From Sphingobacterium sp. LZ7M1 (GTDB lineage Bacteria; Bacteroidota; Bacteroidia; Sphingobacteriales; Sphingobacteriaceae), in the NCBI RefSeq assembly GCF_024296865.1, contig NZ_CP101134.1, positions 1,116,001 through 1,180,000 of the forward strand: a DNA stretch of 64,000 nucleotides, read 5' to 3'. The notes under the pieces were generated by a model. That model had not been told where the DNA came from. It made no database searches and was given only the letters and a program-made list of their open reading frames with translations. A program made the translations under genes and the position numbers. Shown in pieces: positions 8,706 to 18,004 of the stretch. How positions within the stretch are numbered: the first letter of the stretch is position 1; every line of letters starts with the position of its first letter.

Positions 8706-9134
8706 CTAGTTAAAAATCGACCAAGTAGACCAAGGGATTCTTGAAAGGATCAATACCAATCCTAAGATATAGTAAATAAGCACTGTTTTGTTAGCGGCTT
8801 TTTGATCTGCTAATTTCTTAGCTTTAGAGTATCCCATTGTAATCAATACTAGACCTAAGATCATCATAATTGGATGTTCCAAGAAGTACAATCTAGCTCC
8901 GCTATTTTTCATGTTTTCTCCTGAAAAGCTGCTTAATCCCAGTGGGGATGTAAAGTATAATACCAAACCAATTACCAATTGAAGGTGTCCACTGATTAAT
9001 CCGATTAAAGCGATCTTACGGTTGTAAGGCTTGTTTCCAGAGTAATTTACCAATGTAATGATGATTGCAATGACCAACGCTATTAACAATACAATAGCTA
9101 GGGTTGAGTGTAGATGTTTCATTCCTGTAAGCAT
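8706..9134 (-). CDS. Four-helix integral membrane protein (cytochrome b561-like?)
   Basis: A 142-residue, very hydrophobic protein with four predicted membrane helices (about 10-30, 42-62, 83-103 and 118-138). Conserved-looking His residues occur at the start (MKHLHST), in SGHLQ (helix 2) and in FLEHP (helix 3). Bacteroidota proteins of this layout are often annotated as cytochrome B, and paired His could bind heme, but no signature proves it. Translation may start at 9134 or at the second Met at 9122. A TATATTTG element on the minus strand at 9157-9164 is a plausible promoter, giving a very short leader. Confidence 0.7.
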   Translation of the reverse strand: MLTGMKHLHSTLAIVLLIALVIAIIITLVNYSGNKPYNRKIALIGLISGHLQLVIGLVLYFTSPLGLSSFSGENMKNSGARLYFLEHPIMMILGLVLITMGYSKAKKLADQKAANKTVLIYYILGLVLILSRIPWSTWSIFN

Positions 9135-9164
9135 AGTTTCAATTATATAATATTCACAAATATA

Positions 9165-10832
9165 CTATTTTGAAAGGCGTTTGTCGCCTAATTCTTTAAA
9201 CTCTGATTTTGCTTTAAAGTTAGGGAAAATTGTATCCATACTTAAAGTGTAGCCAATATCAAAAAATAATCGGATGTCGGCAATGATTCCATCGAAGTTC
9301 CAGTTGTCATTTAGTTCATCAGTCACGGCATGATAGCGGCCTGCTAATGCCTTCTGACGGTTCTTGATAACGGTTGTGTCGGATTCTAAGTAATCCCCAC
9401 CACTGCCCATGTATAGACCTGGTACACCTACTTTCACAAAGTTGAAATGGTCAGAACGGTAGAATCCACCACCTGTAGCACTTCCTTCTGGTACCATCTT
9501 ACGGTTAAATTTAGCTGCCGATAGGATGGCATAGTCTTCCAATTCCGTCTGTCCTGTTCCAGTTACACGGAAACCGTTCATGGCACCTACAGGATTGAAG
9601 GAGTCCATATTTATATTGGCAACCGTTTTGTTCAATGGGAATACAGGGTTTTCAGCATAATATTGAGAACCTAATAAACCTTGTTCCTCTGCAGTAACCG
9701 CTAAGAACACAACTGAACGCTCTGGCTGAACCTTTGCCGCTTTAAAGGCTTTTGCCAATTCAAATAAGGCAGCCACACCTGTAGCATTGTCCATCGCTCC
9801 ATTGAAAATAGAGTCGCCATTGCTAGCTTCACCAATTCCTAAGTGATCCCAGTGAGCGGTATAGATAATGGTTTCATCAGGCCTTTTAGAACCTTTGATC
9901 ATCCCTAATACGTTATTGGATTTAGACTCCCTGAAGCTGTTTGCCAATTTAACATTCGTCGTCACATTCAATGGAACGGCCTTAAATCCAGGTTTTTTAG
10001 CTTGTTCCATCAGATCTGCATTCAATCCACCCAATTGGAATAGTTTTTTTGCAGTTTCATTGCTTACCCAACCTTGGAATTTGCTCAAGTTGGCACCTTT
10101 GTTTTCAGGAACCAATGATAATCTAGGGCCTGTCCAACCACTTCTTACCACATTCCAGCCATAACTCGCAGCTTCAGTTTCATGAACTAACAAGATACCA
10201 GCCGCACCTTGACGAGATGCTTCCTCGAATTTGTAGATCCAACGACCGTAATAGGTCATGGTATCAGCTTTGAATAATGTTTTGTCATAGCGACCTGGGT
10301 CAGAGACCATCACCACAACGGTTTTGCCTTTTACATCAAGACCTTCATAGTCATTCCATTTATATTCAGGTGCTACGATCCCAAATCCAGCAAATACCAG
10401 TTCGGTGTTTTCAACATCGATGGTTTCCGCCATTTGGGGAGTACCGATTACATAGTCATCTAGGTATTGAGCTGTAAGATCGCCGTTTTTACCTTTAAAG
10501 GTCAGAGTTGGATTAACAGGTTTAGAGCTGATTTCCACCATCGGCACCTCTTGGAAAAAAGAGTCGCCGTTTCCTGGTTCTAGGCCAAGGGTTTTATATT
10601 GTTCTTGAATGTAATTTACAGTGATGGTATCGCCCTTGCTAAAAGGCAGACGACCCATGAATTCATCCGAAGATAGTTTAGCAACATAAGCTTTGTAGCT
10701 ATCTTCGGTGATCGCAGCAATCGCTGTCGAGTCTAAACTGTTTTTGTCATAGGAAGAACTGTCGCTCCCCGATTTACAAGATGCAAGTCCGAGTAATAAG
10801 GCTGCACTAATAAATAGTTTGTTGTTCATCAT
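9165..10832 (-). CDS. M28 family metallopeptidase lipoprotein with PA domain
   Basis: A 555-residue secreted lipoprotein (signal peptide 1-19, lipobox LASC). It combines an N-terminal extension, a protease-associated PA-like domain (about 140-260, FAGFGIVAPEYKWNDYEG) and a C-terminal M28 zinc peptidase domain (about 300-540). The di-zinc ligands are visible in order: His in YTAHWDHLG, bridging Asp in GAMDNATG, Glu pair in TAEEQGLLGS, Asp in NMDSF and His in RSDHFNF. The family contains aminopeptidases and glutamate carboxypeptidases; this one should act at the cell envelope on peptides. Two adjacent Met codons compete as start (10832 and 10829). Confidence 0.9.
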   Translation of the reverse strand: MMNNKLFISAALLLGLASCKSGSDSSSYDKNSLDSTAIAAITEDSYKAYVAKLSSDEFMGRLPFSKGDTITVNYIQEQYKTLGLEPGNGDSFFQEVPMVEISSKPVNPTLTFKGKNGDLTAQYLDDYVIGTPQMAETIDVENTELVFAGFGIVAPEYKWNDYEGLDVKGKTVVVMVSDPGRYDKTLFKADTMTYYGRWIYKFEEASRQGAAGILLVHETEAASYGWNVVRSGWTGPRLSLVPENKGANLSKFQGWVSNETAKKLFQLGGLNADLMEQAKKPGFKAVPLNVTTNVKLANSFRESKSNNVLGMIKGSKRPDETIIYTAHWDHLGIGEASNGDSIFNGAMDNATGVAALFELAKAFKAAKVQPERSVVFLAVTAEEQGLLGSQYYAENPVFPLNKTVANINMDSFNPVGAMNGFRVTGTGQTELEDYAILSAAKFNRKMVPEGSATGGGFYRSDHFNFVKVGVPGLYMGSGGDYLESDTTVIKNRQKALAGRYHAVTDELNDNWNFDGIIADIRLFFDIGYTLSMDTIFPNFKAKSEFKELGDKRLSK

Positions 10833-10873
10833 GATTGTTGATTATCAATTTTAGATTATTTGGTTATTGCAAT

Positions 10874-11500
10874 TTAAGGATTTGATTCCATTTCGACCGG
10901 TTTTACCTCAGCAATTGGGTGAAATAGATAAATTCGCTGTGTTTTTACCTCCAGACACTTATATCTTTTCCGCAATCGCTCCAATTTCTGGAAAACCCTT
11001 CCGTTTTTGATGCTGAAATAACTGTTGAATTCTATGCTGTCAATCGTTACGGTTTCAAATTCTGATTTATCGTAAGATTTCAAGACCTTATACAGGGTTA
11101 GGTCCGTACAACTGGAAGCTGCAGGATTGTTCATGTATTTGATCAATGCCAAATGGATATCTTCTGGAAATAGGTTCAGCTTAATGAATGCATCCATTAA
11201 ACTCTTGAAGTTGTTTTTCCATTCAGCGCCATGCGGCTTTACCTTGTTCTTATGCTTTTGCCAAGTTTTGAGGTGAGCAAACTCATGGACAGTCGTAATC
11301 AAAAAAGAATAGGGGTTCAGATCGTGATTGATGGTGATCTGATGGGGTTCGTTTTTGAAAGGAGAGCGGTAGTCTCCCAGTTTGGATGCTCTAGAACGAG
11401 TCACCTTAAACCTACAGGCAGTATCATTGATCCATTCAGAGATGATAGGAGCTGCGGTAGATGGGATGTACTTACTTAACTGTTTGCTAAAATCAGGCAT
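10874..11500 (-). CDS. SprT-like zinc metalloprotease domain protein
   Basis: A 208-residue cytoplasmic protein. HEFAHLKTWQ at about residues 72-81 is the zincin HExxH motif, and the following HGAEWKNNF fits the third ligand region of the SprT/Spartan family, whose eukaryotic member cleaves DNA-protein crosslinks. The C-terminal zinc-ribbon cysteines found in many SprT proteins are not visible. The start is placed at the ATG at 11500; the reading frame can be extended three codons to a TTG. It is divergent from recN, a DNA repair gene, which is suggestive but not proof of a DNA-linked role. Confidence 0.8.
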   Translation of the reverse strand: MPDFSKQLSKYIPSTAAPIISEWINDTACRFKVTRSRASKLGDYRSPFKNEPHQITINHDLNPYSFLITTVHEFAHLKTWQKHKNKVKPHGAEWKNNFKSLMDAFIKLNLFPEDIHLALIKYMNNPAASSCTDLTLYKVLKSYDKSEFETVTIDSIEFNSYFSIKNGRVFQKLERLRKRYKCLEVKTQRIYLFHPIAEVKPVEMESNP

Positions 11501-11575
11501 GAAATACAAACATATCAGTTTTTTAGAGATTTCAGAATATTAATGCCTTAATTTTAGCTTGGGATGAGAATTATT

Positions 11576-11583
11576 TATATTTG
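11576..11583 (+). promoter_or_regulatory. Probable recN promoter -7 element
   Basis: TATATTTG matches TAnnTTTG and lies 66 bases before the recN start. No convincing -33 TTTG at 19-21 bases was found. Confidence 0.45.
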
Positions 11584-11649
11584 ATGAGGAACAGCATGTT
11601 AGGGATTAAATGGACTATTTCAACATGTTGCTAAAGCACAAAGGAGCGA

Positions 11650-13302
11650 ATGTTAAGCAAACTACAGATAAAAAACTATGCATTGATTGATGCATTGGAC
11701 ATTAATTTCGACGACAAACTCAATATCATAACAGGTGAAACTGGAGCGGGTAAATCCATTATTATGGGTGCTCTAGGTTTAATCCTGGGCAATAGGGCCG
11801 AGAGCAAGCATTTCTTCGATGAATCAAGGAAATGTATAATCGAAGGTCACTTCTATATCAAAGACTATAACCTTCAAGATCTTTTCAATTCTTTGGACCT
11901 GGACTATGAGGATACCAGTCTGATCCGTAGAGAGCTGCATGCCGATGGCAAATCAAGAGCTTTTGTCAATGATACACCTGTAACCTTGCAAACACTTAAG
12001 GTATTAGGGGAGAAGTTGATCGATATCCATTCCCAGCATGCTACATTGCAGATCAATACGGAATCTTTTCAGCTACTGGTCTTGGATACCGTAGCACAAA
12101 ACCAATCTGTACTCGCTGACTATAAAAAGAAATACCAAGAATATAAACGTACAGTCGCTGAACTCAAGCAATTGGAAGAAGATTTGGCAAAGACCCGGTC
12201 GGAATCTGATTATCAGCAATTTGTTTTCAACGAATTGGAACAAGCCAATCTACAAGACCAAGAACAGGAAGGGTTGGAAGCAGAACAATCCCAATTGGAA
12301 AATGCCGAAGAAATAAAACGTCATTTTCATGCTGCAAGTTCAGAACTCCAAGATGGTGAAATCAATGTTTTGGACAGCCTTAAGCAAGCTTTGAGCTCTT
12401 TACAGAATGGTGCTCGCTATCTACCTTCCTCAGAATCCCTTGTTGATCGCCTGCAAAGCAGTTTGATCGAATTGAAAGATTTGAGTTCTGAAGTGGAGCA
12501 GGTAGCAGAGGGCATCAGTATGGATGAAGAGCGCTTGAGCATCGTGAATGAAAGACTGTCTGTTTTGTATGACCTGCAAAAGAAACATCGCGTAGCTACT
12601 GTAAAGGAGCTTCTGGAGCTAAAGCAAGACCTCGAAAACAAACTGCAGGCTACCGATTCGCAAGGTGAACAGATTGAAGAATTAAAGGTGAAAATTGACA
12701 AGTTGCATCAGGAAATATCCAAATTGGCCGATCAATTGACCAAAAACAGGAGCAAGGCAACTAAGATCGTAGAGAAGGAAGTTCAAGATGTGCTATCCAG
12801 AGTTGGTATGCCACATGCTCAATTGAATGTTGAACTCAATCAATTATCGGATTTCAAATCAACTGGTCAAGATGAAGTATCCTTTCTTTTCTCGGCCAAC
12901 AAAGGTCAAGCATTACAACCTATACACAAGGTAGCCTCAGGCGGTGAACTTTCTAGGGTGATGCTGGCCATTAAATCCTTGGTAGCAAAGACTTCAGCTC
13001 TGCCAACTATCATCTTTGATGAAATCGATACAGGTATATCTGGAGAAGTAGCACTCAGGGTAGGGGAATTGATGGAAGAGCTCGCAGACAATATGCAGGT
13101 GATCAGTATTACCCACTTGCCGCAGATTGCATCCCAAGGGAATAGCCACTTTAAGGTATATAAAGAAGATAAGGGCGATAAAACCAAATCAAATATTGTA
13201 TTGATGAATGAGGAGGAGAGGGTCTTGGAAATAGCACAAATGTTGAGCGGAGCCAATCCGGAAGATACGGCAATTCAACATGCCAAAGAAATGTTGAAAT
13301 AA
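11650..13302 (+). CDS. recN: DNA repair protein RecN
   Basis: A 550-residue SMC-like ATPase acting in double-strand break repair. Walker A GETGAGKS is at residues 29-36, long coiled-coil segments fill about 150-370 (rich in Glu, Lys, Leu and Gln), and the C-terminal half holds the ABC signature region ASGGELSRVMLA, Walker B TIIFDEIDTGISG and the His switch ITHLPQIAS. Length matches typical RecN. The ATG at 11650 has a near-ideal AAGGAG site four bases upstream. The gene is monocistronic and ends at a terminator. Confidence 0.97.
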   Translation: MLSKLQIKNYALIDALDINFDDKLNIITGETGAGKSIIMGALGLILGNRAESKHFFDESRKCIIEGHFYIKDYNLQDLFNSLDLDYEDTSLIRRELHADGKSRAFVNDTPVTLQTLKVLGEKLIDIHSQHATLQINTESFQLLVLDTVAQNQSVLADYKKKYQEYKRTVAELKQLEEDLAKTRSESDYQQFVFNELEQANLQDQEQEGLEAEQSQLENAEEIKRHFHAASSELQDGEINVLDSLKQALSSLQNGARYLPSSESLVDRLQSSLIELKDLSSEVEQVAEGISMDEERLSIVNERLSVLYDLQKKHRVATVKELLELKQDLENKLQATDSQGEQIEELKVKIDKLHQEISKLADQLTKNRSKATKIVEKEVQDVLSRVGMPHAQLNVELNQLSDFKSTGQDEVSFLFSANKGQALQPIHKVASGGELSRVMLAIKSLVAKTSALPTIIFDEIDTGISGEVALRVGELMEELADNMQVISITHLPQIASQGNSHFKVYKEDKGDKTKSNIVLMNEEERVLEIAQMLSGANPEDTAIQHAKEMLK

Positions 13303-13304
13303 GA

Positions 13305-13335
13305 AAAAGGGGGCATGATCAATCATGCCCCTTTT
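13305..13335. terminator. Terminator between recN and a convergent gene
   Basis: A stem of ten GC/AT pairs (GGGGCATGAT with ATCATGCCCC) extended by A-T pairs and separated by two bases. A- and T-runs on both sides suggest bidirectional action. Confidence 0.85.
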
Positions 13336-13342
13336 CTATATC

Positions 13343-13753
13343 TTAGTTACCAACATCTGCATCGGTTAATACAATCTTAACGCGCATAGCTTTTGGAGCT
13401 TCATTTAATTTATCCAAATCAACAGCGTTCAAAAAAACCTTTCCTACAGAATATGAGGCGTTATAGCCATGACCAAATAAGCCTTCTGAAGGGATGTTGT
13501 GGAATGTTCCAACTTGATCTTCAAACTGAATGGCAACACTAACGTGTCCATCTTCATAATAAACATCATCAAGGTCTGCTACTGGAATTACTGCTTCAAA
13601 ATTGTTTGCTGAAATTCGTTTCCAGTCACTTGATGCCAATGGGTGATAATAACTTACCCCTGGTAAATAATTTGTCACATATTCCTTTGTACAAGAGCTA
13701 AAGCCTACTAAAGAAGCTGTACCAATTGCGAGTGCTAATAAAAGTTTTTTCAT
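13343..13753 (-). CDS. Small secreted lipoprotein of unknown function
   Basis: A 136-residue protein with a lipoprotein signal MKKLLLALAIGTASLVG and lipobox FSSC (Cys21). The mature part is acidic and beta-rich, with no Cys pair or catalytic motif. The same kind of signal is common among Sphingobacteriaceae lipoproteins. I do not recognise the domain. It stands alone between the recN terminator and the regulator gene, with 135 bases of AT-rich DNA upstream. Confidence 0.75.
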   Translation of the reverse strand: MKKLLLALAIGTASLVGFSSCTKEYVTNYLPGVSYYHPLASSDWKRISANNFEAVIPVADLDDVYYEDGHVSVAIQFEDQVGTFHNIPSEGLFGHGYNASYSVGKVFLNAVDLDKLNEAPKAMRVKIVLTDADVGN

Positions 13754-13888
13754 GAGTGGTAAAAGTTATTTTGTAAATAATTTCATTCTTCTTTCTTATT
13801 CAGACAGATAAACTGTAAGAAAGTTTAAAGAATAAAGCAAAAACATGACCACTTTTTGAAACTTTTCAATAAACAAAGATGTATTTCC

Positions 13889-14947
13889 TTATTGCTTGAT
13901 GTTTTTCAGTCGGTTAACCGAAAAGATTTTGATAGCATTTCCTTCCTTGGTCAATAACTTTTCGTCCTTAAAATCGGCCAGCATCCTACTTATGGTCTCG
14001 TTTGCCGTACCTGCTAAGGCTGCTAGGTCATCCCTGGAAATCTTGATGGTGACTTCATCCGATTCATTGTCTGATTTCTCTGCAACATTTACCAAAGCAT
14101 TGGCCACGCGCTTGCGAACAGAATCGTAGGCAAAACCCAACATCTGCTCTTCTTTCTCACGAATGTTCTGTGATAGGACTTTGATCAGTTTGGAGGCAAT
14201 TCCTGGCTTTTTGTACAAGAGCTCAAAGAAATTATCCTTATGGATCAAGGCAATTTCTGCATCTTCCAACGTGGCTGAATTATCTCCATACTTATCGTTC
14301 AATAACACAGATTCTAGTCCGAAGAATTGATTTTCTACATAGATGTTGGTAGATAGTTCCCTGCCGTCCTTATAGTTCAAGAAGCTGCGGACTTTTCCCT
14401 TTTTAATATAATATACATAAACTGGAGTGTCTCCAGCTTCGTAAATGGTTTGTTTCTTTTTGATATTCTTGATCCGTCCATGATCTGCAAGATCCTGTAA
14501 CAGATAAGCCTGTTCCTGTTCATCAAGCCTTAGGCTTTCCATATTAGGCGCAGTCTTAGATTGTAATTGAGCCCTTTTTTTGAAACGACTTTCTATGGCA
14601 TTGAGCAATTCCATGTCATCAAATGGTTTGGTCAGGTAATCATCTGCCCCCATTTCCATGGCCTTGCGCAAGTCTGCTTTCTCAGTTTTGGCAGTAAGGA
14701 AAATAAATGGGATCTGTTGTGTGTTTTCATGTTTGCTCAACATATACAAAACCCCATATCCATCCAGTTCAGGCATCATGATATCACAAAGAATGAGATC
14801 TGGCTTATGTTTAATGGCCATATCTACTCCAGTTTTACCTTCTTCAGCTACCAATACGGAATACTCCCCGGTTAATTCCAATATTTCCGCTGTGCTTTCG
14901 CGAATGTCACTATTGTCTTCGATTATTAATATTTTCCTCTTTTCCAT
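13889..14947 (-). CDS. Response regulator: receiver fused to CRP/FNR effector
   Basis: A 352-residue DNA-binding response regulator. The receiver (about 5-122) has acidic pocket D11, phospho-acceptor D55 (LILCDIMMPE), T85 and K107. A linker leads to a cyclic-nucleotide-binding-like beta-roll (about 150-245) and a Crp-type winged helix (about 275-345). The recognition helix reads ANETISRML (E317, S320, R321), the E-x-x-S-R pattern of FNR rather than the R-E-x-x-x-R of CRP, so a TTGAT-like half-site is predicted. There is no N-terminal Cys cluster, so oxygen is not sensed by an FNR-type iron-sulfur centre. Its ATG overlaps the kinase stop codon by one base, indicating coupled translation. It looks like FixJ and FixK combined. 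Confidence 0.93.
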   Translation of the reverse strand: MEKRKILIIEDNSDIRESTAEILELTGEYSVLVAEEGKTGVDMAIKHKPDLILCDIMMPELDGYGVLYMLSKHENTQQIPFIFLTAKTEKADLRKAMEMGADDYLTKPFDDMELLNAIESRFKKRAQLQSKTAPNMESLRLDEQEQAYLLQDLADHGRIKNIKKKQTIYEAGDTPVYVYYIKKGKVRSFLNYKDGRELSTNIYVENQFFGLESVLLNDKYGDNSATLEDAEIALIHKDNFFELLYKKPGIASKLIKVLSQNIREKEEQMLGFAYDSVRKRVANALVNVAEKSDNESDEVTIKISRDDLAALAGTANETISRMLADFKDEKLLTKEGNAIKIFSVNRLKNIKQ

Positions 14948-16137
14948 TATTCTTGGATAAAAAACATCTTAAAAATTGCTCCTTGATTTACTTCCGACCA
15001 ATATTCCAAACGTCCTCCCATCAATTCAACATATCGCTTCACAATATTCAAACCCAATCCAGTTCCTGGAATGCTGCCCGTGTTATTGGCACGGAAGAAA
15101 GGCTCAAATAGACTCTTCTGTTCTTCCAGCGGGATACCGATCCCATTATCTTTCACCGTGACCAACAGCTGGTTTCTGCCGATCTGGGTGTTGAACTCAA
15201 TAAAAGTATCTTCACCTGAATATTTAATGGCATTAGAAACCAAGTTGATGATACTGTTCTTCAAAAGATTGGGGTCGATGACAAAGTCAGATTCCTCACC
15301 GGTATGCTGATATAAAATATGTTGGTTTTTCTTACAGATCAACTGCATCTCCTCGGCAATCTCCTCACCAAGGTGTACTATGTTGGTATGCGATTTATTT
15401 ACCATGACAACTCCCGCCTCAAGTTTTTCAAGGTTAAGGAAGTCATTTAATATCGTGTTCAATAATTGTACAGAACCTTTGATTCGGTTTGTATGTTTCT
15501 CAATTGGGCCATATTCCTGCTTCTCTACATAGCGATCGATCAATGATGCTGAAAGTTGGACCGAACTCAGGGGAGTCCTGAACTCATGAGAGGCCATGGA
15601 TACAAACCTAGATTTCAACTGACTCAATTCTTTTTCCTTTTCCAAGGAAACACTGACATCAGCTTTTGCTCTCTCAAGCTCTGAAACCAGTTTGATCAGA
15701 TCCTTAGTCCTTTCCCTCACTTTTAGCTCCAGCTCTTGGGTATGTTTCTTCAACTCATTTTGAGCCTGTTTCTCCTTGGTCAGATCGTGGATAAAGCCCG
15801 TAAATATTTTACGGTCTTTATAGAACACTTCGCTGACAGCTAAGCGAAAAGGAAAGGTGGAACCATCTTTTTTCAGACCTCTTACTTCGCGCCCAATTCC
15901 GATAATTCGTTTTTTACCAGTTTCTTCATAATTGGCAATGTAACGGTCATGGTTAGAACGGTCAGGTTCAGGCATCAATACCGAAATATTTCTGCCCACA
16001 ACCTCCTCAGCTCTATACCCAAACAGCTCTAGGGCCGCAGGGTTGATGCTCTCTACAATTCCGTGATTATCGATCGTAATGATGCCATCAATGGCATTTT
16101 CGATGATCGCTTCTAATAGCCTAGCTGATTCCAACAC
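14947..16137 (-). CDS. FixL-like PAS histidine kinase, probable heme oxygen sensor
   Basis: A 396-residue soluble kinase with no membrane helix. The single PAS domain (about 5-125) contains MPEPDRSNHD and RIIGIGREV, which align without gaps to rhizobial FixL. His63 falls on the proximal heme ligand (His200 in Bradyrhizobium FixL numbering, from memory) and Arg83 on the oxygen-sensing Arg220, while Arg206 and His214 are replaced by Asn69 and Arg77. A coiled coil (about 122-178) leads to a HisKA domain with phospho-acceptor His184 (SHEFRTPL) and an ATPase domain with NLVSNAIKY, DNGIGIP and GTGLGL. The apparent start is GTG at 16137, four bases from the ettA stop. Confidence 0.92.
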   Translation of the reverse strand: MLESARLLEAIIENAIDGIITIDNHGIVESINPAALELFGYRAEEVVGRNISVLMPEPDRSNHDRYIANYEETGKKRIIGIGREVRGLKKDGSTFPFRLAVSEVFYKDRKIFTGFIHDLTKEKQAQNELKKHTQELELKVRERTKDLIKLVSELERAKADVSVSLEKEKELSQLKSRFVSMASHEFRTPLSSVQLSASLIDRYVEKQEYGPIEKHTNRIKGSVQLLNTILNDFLNLEKLEAGVVMVNKSHTNIVHLGEEIAEEMQLICKKNQHILYQHTGEESDFVIDPNLLKNSIINLVSNAIKYSGEDTFIEFNTQIGRNQLLVTVKDNGIGIPLEEQKSLFEPFFRANNTGSIPGTGLGLNIVKRYVELMGGRLEYWSEVNQGAIFKMFFIQE

Positions 16138-16141
16138 GTTT

Positions 16142-17824
16142 TTATTTTACTAATTTTTTGTATTTGATTCGTTTCGGACCAATATCGCCTAAACGTTTCT
16201 TACGGTTCTCCTCGTATTCTGTATAGTTACCTTCAAAGAAATAAACCTGTGAATCTCCTTCAAAAGCTAAGATATGGGTACAGATCCTGTTCAGGAACCA
16301 ACGGTCGTGGGAAATAATTACCGCACATCCTCCAAAGTTCTCAAGACCTTCTTCCAAAGCACGTAAGGTATTTACGTCGATATCGTTGGTAGGCTCATCC
16401 AGTAACAATACGTTAGAACCTTTTTTCAAAGTAATGGCTAAATGTACTCGATTTCGCTCTCCACCTGATAAAACACCAACTTTCTTCTGTTGGTCAGCAC
16501 CATTGAAATTGAATTTGGATACATAAGCCCTAGAATTCATCGATTTGTTACCCAACATGATGTTCTCATTGCCGCCTGTGATATTTTCCCATACGGTTTT
16601 ATTAGGGTCAAGGTCATCGTGCATCTGGTCAACATATCCCAACGAAACGGTTTCACCAACCTTAAATGTTCCGGTATCTGCCTGTTCTTGACCAGTGATC
16701 AAACGGAATAAAGTAGTCTTACCCGCACCGTTTGGACCAATGATTCCCACGATCCCTGCCGGAGGTAAGGAGAAGCTTAAGTCTTCGAATAAAATTCTAT
16801 CCCCGTAAGACTTGCTAATCTTGTCTGCTTCAATGACCACATTACCCAAACGAGGTCCTGGTGGAATGAATAACTCTAGTTTTTCTTCGCGTTCCTTCGT
16901 TTCCTCTGATGCTAATTTCTCATAGTTATGCAAACGGGCCTTTGATTTGGCATGTCTCGCTTTCGGAGCCATCCTTACCCATTCTAACTCACGCTCTAAT
17001 GTTTTCTGACGCTTGCTTTCGGTTTTCTCCTCTTGAGCTAAACGTTTAGCCTTTTGGTCCAACCAAGAAGAATAGTTTCCTTTCCATGGAATACCTTCTC
17101 CACGGTCAAGTTCCAAGATCCAGCCCGCAACGTTATCCAAGAAATAACGGTCGTGGGTTACGGCGATAACCGTTCCTTTATATTGTTGCAAGTGTTGCTC
17201 TAACCAATCGATGGACTCAGCATCCAAGTGGTTGGTAGGCTCATCTAATAATAAAACGTCAGGTTCTTGTAATAATAGTCTGCACATGGCCACCCTTCTT
17301 CGCTCTCCTCCTGACAAATTGGCAATTAAAGCGTCAGGCTCTGGACAGCGCAAAGCATCCATGGCGCGCTCCAATTTGCTGTCCAATTCCCATGCATTTG
17401 TGGCGTCTATAATATCTTGTAACTCACCTTGTCTAGCCAAAAGTTTATCCATCTCATCAGGATTTTCATAAACTTCAGGAAGACCGAATTTCTCATTGAT
17501 TTCCTCGTATTCTTTTAAGATCGAAGCAGTCTCGGCAACTCCCTCTTCTACAATCTCTTTAACGGTCTTTGTAGGGTCCAATTCAGGCTCCTGAGCCAAA
17601 TAACCCACAGAATAACCTGGTGAGAATACAACCTCACCTTGGTAGGATTTATCTAGTCCCGCAATGATCTTCAATAAGGAAGATTTACCGGAACCATTTA
17701 AACCAATTACACCGATTTTCGCTCCATAGAAGAAAGAAAGGTAAATGTTCTTAAGTACTTGTTTGGATGGGGGATAAATTTTGTTTACCCCAGCCATTGA
17801 GAAGATAATTTTTTCGTCAGACAT
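16142..17824 (-). CDS. ettA: Energy-dependent translational throttle EttA (ABC-F ATPase)
   Basis: A 560-residue ABC-F protein with two nucleotide-binding domains and no membrane segment. Walker A GLNGSGKS is at residues 41-48, signature LSGGERRRVAMC and Walker B LLLDEPTNHLD complete the first domain; GPNGAGKT, LSGGERNRVHLA and LLLDEPTNDID mark the second. The arginine-rich arm/linker (about 240-320) is typical of EttA, which binds the ribosomal E site and gates the first peptide bond according to ADP/ATP ratio. The start is the ATG at 17824; the longer frame to 17908 lacks conservation. It leads the unit that includes the oxygen-sensor kinase and regulator. Confidence 0.94.
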   Translation of the reverse strand: MSDEKIIFSMAGVNKIYPPSKQVLKNIYLSFFYGAKIGVIGLNGSGKSSLLKIIAGLDKSYQGEVVFSPGYSVGYLAQEPELDPTKTVKEIVEEGVAETASILKEYEEINEKFGLPEVYENPDEMDKLLARQGELQDIIDATNAWELDSKLERAMDALRCPEPDALIANLSGGERRRVAMCRLLLQEPDVLLLDEPTNHLDAESIDWLEQHLQQYKGTVIAVTHDRYFLDNVAGWILELDRGEGIPWKGNYSSWLDQKAKRLAQEEKTESKRQKTLERELEWVRMAPKARHAKSKARLHNYEKLASEETKEREEKLELFIPPGPRLGNVVIEADKISKSYGDRILFEDLSFSLPPAGIVGIIGPNGAGKTTLFRLITGQEQADTGTFKVGETVSLGYVDQMHDDLDPNKTVWENITGGNENIMLGNKSMNSRAYVSKFNFNGADQQKKVGVLSGGERNRVHLAITLKKGSNVLLLDEPTNDIDVNTLRALEEGLENFGGCAVIISHDRWFLNRICTHILAFEGDSQVYFFEGNYTEYEENRKKRLGDIGPKRIKYKKLVK

Positions 17825-17857
17825 AGGTGCTTTGAAATTTTCTTTTATGTTTTTACA

Positions 17858-17865
17858 CAAAGATA
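17858..17865 (-). promoter_or_regulatory. Promoter -7 element of the ettA-kinase-regulator unit
   Basis: On the minus strand the sequence reads TATCTTTG, a full match to TAnnTTTG, 33 bases before the ettA ATG. A TTTG lies 13 bases further upstream, which is closer than the standard spacing. Confidence 0.6.
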
Positions 17866-18004
17866 ATGTAATTACTGACAAATTGATAGTTTTCGCTTGG
17901 TGGCGCAATTGTTGATAAAAAATATTTATAACAAATGGGTGTGATTTGTATTTTTAGTACATTTATACTGTTGATCACCCGAATTTAATTGAGAAAGGAA
18001 TTTA

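Noticed and set aside
10838..10848. TTGATTATCAA as an FNR site before the M28 peptidase gene
   Set aside because: Only one base separates the half-sites instead of four, and it abuts the start codon.
14947..16137. First reading of the PAS domain as lacking the heme His
   Set aside because: I first placed FixL His200 at the position held by Arg77; recounting from Arg220 puts it at His63, which is conserved, and Arg77 at FixL His214.
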